This document shows positions 26,131 through 36,500 of a stretch of DNA of 64,000 bases, piece after piece. This DNA comes from Mercurialis annua (Eukaryota > Streptophyta > Magnoliopsida > Malpighiales > Euphorbiaceae). The stretch spans positions 52,691,665 to 52,755,664 of the forward strand of contig NC_065570.1 of the NCBI RefSeq assembly GCF_937616625.2. Direction: 5' to 3'. Below the pieces are notes generated by a model. The model was given only the letters and a program-made list of their open reading frames with translations. It had not been told where the DNA came from and did not search any database. A program made the translations under genes and the position numbers. The first letter of the stretch is position 1; every line of letters starts with the position of its first letter.

Positions 26131-26457
26131 GAATATTTGAGGTTCTTAGTGCCAAAATACTACCTAATATTTTATCATTTTTCAATTTCAACCTAAAACT
26201 TAGTTTTCTATTCTTTATACCTGTTCTTTTGTTTATTTACAATAGTACTACTATTTTTTTTTTATTAAAAGTTAAATTATACTAAGGTAAAACTGAAGTA
26301 CATCGATAAAAATCAATGTCAAATAAATAATAACATTAAATTAAACTTAACATTGGATCTAATAAATTTAAATAATTCAAATATCATATTAAGAAACTTT
26401 GACAACTCAAAGTAAATTAAAGATATATTTCAAACATCATTTCCACTTTTAGTGAAA

Positions 26458-27021
26458 CTAGTTTCGCATTACGTGCTATGCACGTGGCTCGTAACGTAAC
26501 TCGTCAATTAATATATTACTAAATTTATTATAATTATATCAATTTTTTTATTTATAATTAATATTAAATTAGTTAAGAATTTTTGTAAAAATAAATATAA
26601 TATATTTGGTTATTAAATTTTTTTCCATACTGAATTTATTCTTCTTTTGGTTTTATAATAACCATAATTAAATAATTAACTTAATTTTATTAATAATATC
26701 TTTAAGAATAATAAGATAGAAATTTAAATAATAATATATTGACCAAATACAGTATTTTAATTTTGTAGTTCAATCAAACTAAAAGTTAGGTATTTCTACT
26801 AATTTGGAGACAATTTAGTTATTTTTTATATACTAAAAACTAAATTGGAGATAATTTAACTACCTATTCTAATTAGAACTTTACTTACAATAGTAATTAA
26901 TTAAATAATTAATTAGTTAATGACTATAAAACTTTTATTTAATAGTAAACTGAAAAGGATTATCCAGTAAATTTGCCTGTCTCCCCCCCCCCCCCATCCG
27001 TGCTTTTATATATAGTATAGA
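26458..27021 (-). mobile_element. Non-autonomous Helitron, 564 bp
   Basis: Read on the minus strand it starts TCTATACTATATATAAAAG and ends with a hairpin (ACGTGC-tat-GCACGT on the plus strand at 26471-26485) about ten bases before the terminal CTAG. It sits between A and T in the host, the Helitron signature (5' TC, 3' hairpin and CTRR, AT target, no duplication). A homopolymer run of about 14 C (plus strand, 26982-26995) lies near the 5' end. It carries no gene. A second copy of the same family lies at 59247-59800 in the opposite orientation. Confidence 0.85.
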
Positions 27022-27234
27022 TATATCTTGTTTCATTTTCAAAATATATTTCAATCAATTTTTAAAAAATCTTTTTAGAAAAAAACTTTAACCTAAAACT
27101 TTAACAATTGCTAAAAAAAAAAAAACTTGAACAATCAAGGAATTACATAAAATAATATGTTTGGTGTGTTTTATATAATTATTTGGTGTAGTTTATTCAC
27201 TAATATATATTTTGTAGTTTATTTAATAAAATTG

Positions 27235-27457
27235 GAGAAATTCTTAGGTAGATTCGGTCCACCGCATCATCCGTAAACTGAACCTATTATATTATGACAC
27301 ATCATTAAAATAATGGCACTATCGTAATATTATTATTCAAATGTTAAATAAGTAATAAATAAAATTATTATAGTGTCACTATTTTAATGACGTGTCATAA
27401 TATGATAGGATAATTCACGGATGACGTGGTAAACTGAGTCTACTTAAGAATCTCTCG
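27235..27457. mobile_element. MITE with ~75-bp inverted repeats and 8-bp duplication
   Basis: The left arm GAGAAATTCTTAGGTAG... and right arm ...CTACTTAAGAATCTCTC are inverted copies, including the words TATTATGACACATCATTAAAAT and ATTTTAATGACGTGTCATA. The element is flanked by TAAAATTG on both sides (27227-27234, 27458-27465). The duplication could be counted as 9 bp with one mismatch, so the superfamily is hAT or Mutator. No coding capacity. Confidence 0.75.
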
Positions 27458-27739
27458 TAAAATTGATATAGCATTTTCTTGTGATAGTAATTTATCTTTT
27501 ATTTCCGTTAGTTGATTTTAAATCAGATATAACATGTGTTAGTGCAAATGTTTGTTCAATGTCAGGTCGTTAGATTTGATTTTTGAATTTTCCCGAATAT
27601 CTTATAAATGTAACTATTTTGTAATTTATTTAATAAAATTTGAATAATATCAAATAATATAATGTCAATACTATTATAAATTATTTTTTATCACTATTAT
27701 TGATTGTTTTACTTCCATCTGTATTTATGTGCGTGTGTG

Positions 27740-30700
27740 TGTAATAACCCGTAAAATTTTAAAAATTTTAATTGCGAGTCTCGGAAATATTTTGGAGTCG
27801 TTTACGGATTAGAAATTCGTTTGTTGGTTTGGTAAGGTTCATTTTGGATTTGATTTGCCCTTAGGGCTTTTTATTTTGGTTGGGCCTTGGAGTAGCCCAA
27901 CCTTAGACTTGAAATCACAGGTCTCAAACGAGACCTGTGCATTTCTGCACTAGTCTCGTTCGAGACCAGTGATGAAACATGGAGACTTCTATTGGCTTTC
28001 GTCTCTCCTTTTAAAAAGCTGAAAATCTGATTCCTTTGTCCCTTTAAATACGTAATGTTTAAACCCTAATCTTTTCTTCAAACTTCATCAAACCTTAACC
28101 TCTCTTTTTCTCTCAAAAACCTTCCAGAAATTCGGCACCAAATTGCTGTGGAAATCAGTAAATTTTCAAACTTCATAATTTTGTTTTGATGTTTATAAAC
28201 GGCACTTCCGTTCATAACTGATTTCTCATCCGTTTCAGAACCAAATCGTGTTCCGTTTTGATTCCTGAGATTGTAGACTCATTCCTCTACGATCCGACAT
28301 CTTAATCTCGAAGAACGGTATGTTATATATCATGTATCAATCGCCGTCGTTTTACCGTTTTTAAGTTATTTTCTGTTTTGGCTCTAAAACGATACTTTTG
28401 TTTTTCAATTCGTTTCGCAGCCGTTCGGGGATCGAAATCAGTTTCGTTTATTTCCCGTGATAGTAGACTCATTAATCTTCGAGACCGAGCTTCGTTTTCA
28501 TGAAACGGTACGTTATCTTTTCTGTATCAATCGCCGCCGTTTTACCGCGTTTGTATAATTTTCTGTTTTGAGTTCTAAATCGATCTCTCCGTATTTTGAT
28601 TTGTTCGTAGCTGTTTCTCGATCAAATTCAGTTCTGTTTTGTTTCCGTGGAAGTAGACTCACCCCTCTACAACCTTACTTTTTGTTTTTCGCAAATCGAT
28701 ATGTAAATCACCTTGCTATCATCATTGTCGTTTCCCCGTTTTAATTCATATAATTCTCTGTTATTTTGAATGCTTTCTGCCGATTTATGGGGTTGTTGGT
28801 TGAGATAATTTTATGTACAAAAATGATTAAGATGCATGGTGTTCTTGTTTGTTAATTATCTGGTATGATTTAGTTCGTCGTTTTAAATTATCGGTGATTC
28901 GATCCTTGATTGTTCTAGGTTGCAGTTTGTTTTAGTTTAAGGATTATGGCTACTTTAATGAGTTTTGAATTTGAGTTATGGAATTGGTGAAGGTGATGAG
29001 GTGACGGTGTGCATTTGGCTTGAATTGGATTCAAATTGGCTAATGGCTCATTTAAGTCATGGATTTATTTTGATTAAAACCTATTGATTCCTTAAATTAA
29101 ATTTTGCCTTTGATTATTTGTTTTTTTTTAATTTTAATTTACGAATTTAGTCTCGACTATTCCTTCGGCGATTTAATTATTAATTATAATTTTAAAATTA
29201 CTTTGAATACCATTATTTTAAATAAAGAATTAATATTAATCTTATTATAATTTAAATAGTTTGAAATTAAATTATTTATTTGAAGTATATTAAATGAGAA
29301 TTGAGGATTTCATTTATTTTGAAAGTTTGGCAAATTAGTTATATTATTTTTAAGACCTAAAAATAATATTCAAATTATTTAAAAAATTAAATTAATAATT
29401 ATTATTAATTATTATTTAAGTGATAATTTGAGATTTTTGGTTTAGAATGCTTTTTTGATTAAAGTTATATTTTTGCTTTATTTTTGTTATTTAATTATTT
29501 GAGATATTTTGCTGATAATTATAATTACTTGGATTTCAAACTATTGAGTTCATTTTCATATTTAATCAATATTTTTATTAAATATTATAATTATAAACTG
29601 TGGTTTATAATTCTGAAATATCAGTTGGATCGATTCAGACTTTGGTCACCGATATGTGGGGTTAGACTTGGTAGTTTTAAGAAATTCGGCTACCCCACTA
29701 TTTGAGGAAATGATTTTAATTATTAATTAAATATTATTTAATTAATATTTTCGGATGGATTTTTAATTTGAACTCAATAGGCTTGATTTATTTTTCGGCA
29801 TTATAATTTATTTGAAAAAGTGTTTCTTTGTGATTCTATCTGACTTATTATTTGTGCTAGTCTTACGTGGTGTCTAGTATTCTTAGAGTTAGGGGTTGGA
29901 GCGATTTTAACGTATGATTTATTTTTAGACTCTTCGACTACTCGTGCTCCGGAGTCGAACCAAGGTTAGCTGTTTGCCGAAGTTTCACGTGGATAAGCAA
30001 GCAGCGAGTTTGTAGTGTTATTTACCGCTTTATTAAGTACCGCATTATATTTTAATATTATAAATGCTTTTGAACTGTTTTACGGATTATGGATCTGGAT
30101 TGAAACGAGCTGCTCGATAGGCTTGTATCGAGACTGTGTGCACCGATAAGTACTCTGGGAATCAGTAGACTAAGGTATTGCTTACGCTGGTATATATGAC
30201 GAGGATTTGTTCCCGTCCACTCTGAGTTTATCAGTATGCTATGTCATATTTACGCTGGGATCATTTCAATACTGTTTTCCATAATCGTATTATATTAGTA
30301 TAAAATGTTTTGATTTAAGGGTTTTAAACTTAATAAATGTAACTAGTATTGTGAACTCATCTCAGTATATCTGACCCCGTTGTTTTCCCAAATTTTCCAG
30401 GTCTATGATTTGAAAGCTGATCTACTCCGATTCTTTTGTTTCCTCAGAGGTTTTTATGTTATTTAACTAGTTACTGAATTCGAACTCTTAGACCGCAACG
30501 TATAACTAGTTTTATATATTACATTTGTTATTGCACTTTGGGATTGTCGATTTGATCAATTATTTATTATTGGCATGTTTACTCTGGATTACTTTTATAT
30601 TATATTTAAGGCATGCTGTTGAGCATTTTGGATATTTAAGATATTTATATTAAAATTGTAATATAAATTGCTAGACCTAAGTTGGAGTCTCGGTTGTCCC

Positions 30701-30817
30701 CGAGCAATTTCTGCAGGTTTAAATGTTTATTTGTTTTCCGCAAGGCTTGCTACGGGTTTTGGTACGACCATACCCATACCCTAGCGCCGGTCACGATTCA
30801 TGAAATTGGGTCGTGAC
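27740..30817. mobile_element. LTR-like element, possibly a solo LTR of ~3.1 kb
   Basis: The segment begins TGTAATAACCCGTAAAATTT and ends near GGTCACGATTCATG...GGGTCGTGAC, terminal words typical of plant Ty3/gypsy-type long terminal repeats. It has no gag, protease or reverse transcriptase frame, so a solo LTR or a non-autonomous element is most likely. Inside are two adjacent palindromes (27916-27971), a three-copy 190-bp tandem repeat (about 28190-28760) and AT-rich stretches. I do not see a matching target duplication (GTGTG on the left, TATAT on the right), so the right end may be altered. Confidence 0.5.
28190..28760. repeat. Three tandem units of 190 bp inside the LTR-like element
   Basis: The word GTAGACTC recurs at 28273, 28463 and 28653, exactly 190 bp apart each time. 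Flanking words such as CGGTATGTTA/CGGTACGTTA, TGTATCAATCGCCG and TTTTACCG recur in the same order. The units are diverged but collinear. The third is the least conserved. Confidence 0.75.
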
Positions 30818-31625
30818 TATATATATTTTAATATATTTATTATTATAATTATTAGTTAATAATTTAATTATATAAACTTTAATGATTAAATATTAAAATT
30901 TAGTCATTAAAAAATTAGTCAAGATATTAATATTTTTTAATAGTTAAAATTATCAAAACAAATTATATAAAAAATTATAGTCACTTATTTAACTTAAAAT
31001 TAAATACATAATTTTAGGTTTTGCTTGGTTGGGGATAAGTAGGTTAGCAAAGTTGTATTTTTCGAAAAGTAACAATTTTTTCTTGTTTGGTTCAATTTAT
31101 ACACTTCACTTTCTGGAAAGTTAGATTTTTGACTTTTTTGACTAGGAAAGTAATTTTCCTAACAAAACTTAGATAAGTAGAACTTTCCTAATATTTTTAT
31201 GGTATTTTTATAATATATTCTTTTTTTTATTTTTTTCTAAAACTTATATAAAAAATGTTTTTATTTACTTTAAAATATATATATGTTTTATTTTATAATT
31301 ATTAGTTATAATAAGATTAAATGTTTTTATTGTTAATTTTTATATTATATACAATTAAACTATAAAATTTTAATTTTTTTATTTTAATATTAAAAAACTC
31401 TTTTAAATAGTACTTGAATCGTAAGATACGAGTTAATAAGCGATAATTAAAATATTTATTGCTTATTTAAAAAGACAATAGTTGTTTGTTTAACAATATA
31501 AAAATATTAAAGTATATTTTTCTCTTTCAATTAAAAATTATAGTATATTATATTAAAATCAATTTCGTCATTCCTGAGAAGTAAAAATTGAAATAAGGAA
31601 CATTTGTCAAATTTTCTGGGAAGTT

Positions 31626-32368
31626 TTCTTTTTTGATGGGAAAATGATTCTATTAAATCAGATCGAAAGCAGTTACATTTGTAAGATACTTAGGAAAGTG
31701 ACAATCCCACTCTTGATGACCTGAATTGGAACTGGCATATTGCGCTAAGACATGCGCTAACTGATTCACAAATTACATCACGAAAACAAAATAAATATTA
31801 TCAAACTGCTTTGCTAGTTTTGAACAATCCTCCACAAGCATCTCCGGATCAAACTCATTCGAATTTCTAATTTCCAACACAACCTCCATTGCATCCGACT
31901 CAATGAGTTTGTCAAACTCTTTTTGCCAGCTCAGGGCCTCTTTGATCCCCAGAATCCCAGCCATGCGGGGAGAAAAAGTCCCATACCAGGTGCATTACCT
32001 AGCCTGAACTACCTCACCACGTCAGTCATGAACCACCGCACCTATTTCGGTGTACTACCGACCAGGAAACACGACAGCGTCGACATTGACTTTCAGCCAG
32101 CCTTGGAGAGGAGCCCGCCATCTCACACTTTCATCCTCTTTACCCATTACTTAATTTCTCAAATGGCTAGACTGAAGATTTGCTGATTTCCATGTAGCAA
32201 ACTGGTTACCTACTGCCAAAACAATAGAATATGCAATCCCTCCCATTTTTTTTCCAAACTGAATTATTTCGGTTTAACCAAATATTCCAACTGATATAAA
32301 TAGCCAACGATTTATCCTCGTCCTTCAGCTGACAAAGCCACTTCAAGTTAGCTTTATTTAAACTATAC
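31626..32368 (-). pseudogene. 5'-truncated LINE (L1-type) remnant with RNase H-like domain
   Basis: On the minus strand, pieces of the C-terminal part of a plant L1 LINE ORF2 can be read in different frames with stops between them: WLNRNN (near 32270), GWLKVNVDA and IGAVVHD (near 32050-32110), MAGILGIKEALSW, then LIESDAMEVV (31773-31964), and QLAHVLAQYA with HFPKYL (31690-31760). These are the RNase H-like tail of LINE polyproteins. The left edge is T-rich (TTTTCTTTTTT, about 31623-31634), as expected for a decayed poly(A) tail on the minus strand. Flanks carry an imperfect direct repeat, TTTTCTGGGAAGTT (31612) and TTTTCGGGAAGTT (32369). It is non-functional. Confidence 0.75.
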
Positions 32369-33099
32369 TTTTCGGGAAGTTAATTTTTCGAGAATTGCTA
32401 TTAAACAAACCAAGTGAAGAGTTAAATTTTATTAAACACCGTCTAAGGGCTTTTTTTGTTTACCTGGTGTAAGAGTAAAAAAATAATAATATTGTTTAGG
32501 TTATTTTATGAATTAATTCATTTTGTTCGGGTTTATCTAAACTTTTCAAGTCAGTCAATTGTGTTTTCTAAACGGAGGTCAGTTAAAATTTGAAAATTAC
32601 ATATCTACTAAATCCACGTGTTTATCTAGCAGAGCGAGTACTTCACCACAGCATCATCATGCGCGTATACTGGGGCTAGAATTGTCCGTAATGACGCCTC
32701 ACGACTTGAATGTCTGATGGCATTCTTGATATTTCAGAGCAGTTTAAATAGTATTTTAATAAAGCAAAAAAATTAAAAAAACCCAATTCTATTTTTTATA
32801 ATATATTAATACAATTTTAGCAAAAATAAAGTCGCTTAACTGTCACATAGCTTAGATAATCCTATTATAATCTGAGCCTTACACGATTCAACTAATTGAT
32901 CATAGCCGTTGATTGCATACCTCGTTTAACCCGAAATTCCCGATCTTAATTTATTTAATCCTAGGGCTGGCATCAGTCAAATAAAATCTCAACCGCACTT
33001 TTATAATCAAACGGTTAAAAGTTCTGCCACGTACCATCATCAAACGATTGTTTTTTATTTTCTGTTTTTTTTTTCGATCTAAAAAAACATTTTCTCATC

Positions 33100-33547
33100 T
33101 CGAAATCAAAAGAAACCCTAGCACATATCGTTCTCTCGCGGTTAAAAAAAAGGGGAAATTAAAAAAAATTAATTTAAAAAATCGACAAATCTGTTAGGGT
33201 TACAAAAAAAATAACTCACAGTTTCTAACCCTAATTAATGTTTCATGGGTGTGATCTTTATTGCTTGCTTCGAAAAATTGAAGTAGCGGTGCGTTTGATC
33301 CAGGTATGTAAAACGATTTGATCTAATTCTTTTGGTTAATTTTTGTTTAATTTTCGGTTTTAAATGATGTCAGTGTTCAACCGTCGATTTTTGTGTAATA
33401 ATTTGGAGGATATGATGATTTTGGTAGTTTGGAGTTATTTATGAGCTATTTGTTTTGTCATTTTGGTGTTTTACAGATCTGAAAATGCATTATGGAATTT
33501 GAAAATTGGGGGTTTTGTGTTTTAGTGTTTGGACTGAGGAATTGTTG
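33100..33547 (+). promoter_or_regulatory. EPCR 5' leader with one intron and four upstream ORFs
   Basis: A leader intron is inferred at 33304-33476 (CAG|GTATGT ... TTTTACAG). In the spliced leader four ATGs precede the main start: 33238 (23 codons, crossing the junction, stop 33480-33482), 33245 (13 codons), 33485 (5 codons) and 33492 (18 codons, stop 33546-33548 overlapping the main ATG as TGATG). Three telomere-repeat-like words are present: AAACCCTAG at 33113, TTAGGGTT at 33194 and AACCCTAA at 33227. The 5' end is approximate. Confidence 0.55.
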
Positions 33548-36500
33548 ATGGAAGATAGAATAGAAAATTCCCATGAGCCGGAAATTTCTAAGAAATCGAG
33601 ATCTTTGGATCTCAAGAGTCTTTATCAGTCTTCTAAAAGTTTAAAAGAGGCTGAAATTAAGAACTTGAAGCGAAAAGGCGGTAATGGTGTCGATGATAGT
33701 GATCTCGAGAAGAGAAAAAAGAGTAAAAAATCAGTTTCAGTGAGTAGTTTTCGGAAAGTTAATGGTAATGGGAGCAAGAGTTTAGAGGAAGTGTATAATG
33801 GGAGTTTGAATTCAGGTTCGCATGGTAGGAAGGACTTGAAGTCAGGGTTGTTGAATCAGTTAGTGGATAGTAGTAGTGGATATAGTAGGATTTTACAAAG
33901 TCTAGAGGGTACTTTTTATAAAATTCCTAGACGGAAACGTGGTTTTGTGGGACGAAAAAAAGCTGATATTGAACTGCAAGTTGTGAAGCCTGTAGACGAG
34001 TCTAGTGATAAAGTGGGAATCTCTGATCAGGTTGGTGAATCAATTGTCTCAGACACTGGCAAGGTGGTTGAGTCTTCAAAGCTCAAACAGAAGAGAGTTT
34101 CTGATGATCCTAAAGAAAACAGAAATATTGAAACGCTTTCAGGTAGGCATAATGAGGAACAAGATAGGCATACCGATCAGTTGGTTGGTACAAGTGTTGT
34201 TTTGTCACCGAAGAGTACTGGTCATTCTGTTAAAAATAATGGCGATGCATCTAAAAAAAAGTCATTTAGGAAGCGTAGTAGAAAAAGGAAGGATTTGATA
34301 CCTGAAGTTAAGAGTGCCAATAAGGAGGTTGAGCCATTGGTTGACACTAATGCTGTGGTAGGTGATGATTTGCATGATGATGAGGAGAACCTTGAAGAGA
34401 ATGCAGCAAGGATGCTATCATCAAGATTTGATCCTAGTTGTACTGGATTTCCTCCAAACAGCAAGGCCTCTCCGAATGGTTTGTCCTTTTTGTTATCATC
34501 TGGCCGAGAATTTGCCACCCATGAATCAAACTATGTCTCAGGGTCCGAATATGCATCTCTTGACGCTGCTGCTAGAGTATTGAGACCAAGGAAAGAGCAC
34601 AAAGTGAAGGGTGGCTCAAGAAAACGGCGCCATTATTATGAAATTTTGTCTGGGGATTTGGATGCATACTGGGTGTTAAACCGGAGAATCAAGGTCTTTT
34701 GGCCTCTGGACCAGAGTTGGTATTATGGCCTTATTAGTGATTATGATGACGTGACTAAGCTTCATCACGTAAAATATGATGATCGGGATGAGGAATGGAT
34801 TAATCTTCAAGATGAGAGATTCAAACTATTGCTGCTTCCTAGTGAAGTTCCGGGTAAACCTCAGAGGAAAAGATCTAGGACAAAAGAGAAGCTCTCGAAT
34901 GGGAAAAAGGAAAAATTGGGTTCCAGCAAGGGGAAGAGAGACTCGAGTAACAAGGATGATAGCCACGTAGGGAACTACATGGATTCAGAGCCTATTATCT
35001 CTTGGTTGTCTCGAAGTACTAATAGAGTCAAATCTTCCTCTTTTCGGGCCTTAAAGAAGCAGAAAATTTCTGGCTCGTCTTTGACTTCTTCTACACCATT
35101 GATTAGACATGAGCATTCAGATGGTGATTTTCTGAGTAGGGATAATAACAATTTATCTGGTAATTCTGTCTTGCCAGTCAAGTTTACTCGTGATGGGAGG
35201 ACTGAGGCGCCTGAAATGGAAAAATTGATTAGTCCAACAGATAACAAGCATCCTGTTGTTTATTATAGGAGGCGGTTTCGCAATGCAAGTAAGCAGCCTC
35301 GTCATGCATCTCAAGACAATCATGTTTCTATTGGTATTGTTGAATCTGATACTTCTTTTGGCCCGTCTGTTGTTGCTTCTGGACCTTCCGGTAAGCAAGG
35401 TTTTCCTCTTGGAAGGGTGGATCTTGATAAGGCTGCTGAAGGATTGCATAGTGTAGGGTCTTTATGGCTGACTGATGTTAAAGGACTTCTGAAATTAAAT
35501 ACTGAATTGGTAGGATCAAGAGAGTTCATATTTGAGCTGAAGTTACCTGTTTTTTCTATCCGTAGTTCATTATATGGTGCAGATCACACTTGGTTTTGTC
35601 ATGCTTTAGTGTTGCTTCAGCATGGTACACTGATGAGTGTATGGCCAAGGGTCCATTTGGAGATGCTTTTTATCGATAATATAGTTGGATTGAGGCTTCT
35701 CTTGTTTGAAGGTTGCTTGAAGCAGGCAATATCATTTGTTTTGCAGGTTCTGGCTGTATTTCATCAACCCATTGAGCATGGGAAATTTATTGACTTGCAG
35801 CTACCGGTTACTTCGATTAAGTGCAAATTCTCTTGCGTCCAAGATTTAAGGAAACAGCTCGTGTTTGCATTCTACAACTTCTCTGAAGTGAAGAATTCAA
35901 AGTGGATGCATCTGGACTCTAAGCTAAAAAGCCAATGTTTACTCACTAAAAACCTACCCCTGTCAGAATGTACATATGATAATGTAAAAGCACTTCAAAA
36001 TGGAGCTGGCCAGTTGCTTGATTCAGCTGTTTGCAGAGTCTCCACCAGAATTAAGGTAGTTGTTTTGCGCATATATATATATATATCTATATATATATAT
36101 ATATATCTCTTCTATATGCTATGCTCCTCGTCTACTTCCACGCCTTAATGTCTATTCAATTGCATTTTAAATCCTTTCTCTCCTTTTTTTTTTTCATAAT
36201 CTCTCTGCATAAAATCTTGCGTATTGAACCTATGAATGCTGACATTTAATTATTTCAACAAGTGCTGGTTGATGCCAACTAATAGTTGGTTAGTTAGCTT
36301 TAGTTGTGCAAAATTCAATTTTCTTTTATGTATTTATGATGAAGCCTTCGAACTCGCTGTTCTGCTTTTTTATTGTTGCTTCTTTTTTCTCTTTCTGCTC
36401 TACATATTTGGGCTGTGATGAGAGAATAATCAAATTTAACTGCTGTGAATTTTACCACATCCAGGGCCCAATAAAGAGGTTCAAGCAGTGTGTCAGCCTT

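Larger units (their letters stand above)
26150..33090. other. Transposon-rich intergenic region between TIC236 and EPCR
   Basis: The flanking genes diverge, so both promoters lie at the edges. The interior holds a Helitron (26458-27021), a MITE (27235-27457), an LTR-like element (27740-30817) and a LINE remnant (31626-32368). The stretches 30820-31600 and 32400-33090 are AT-rich with no gene seen. The latter probably contains the EPCR promoter. Confidence 0.6.

Noticed and set aside
29484..29705. 73-codon open frame in the LTR-like element
   Set aside because: It is AT-driven sequence without similarity to gag or pol.
33506..33547. Upstream extension of the EPCR reading frame
   Set aside because: The extra codons begin with TTG, not ATG. 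The first in-frame ATG (33548) matches family N-termini, and the extension overlaps an upstream ORF in another frame.
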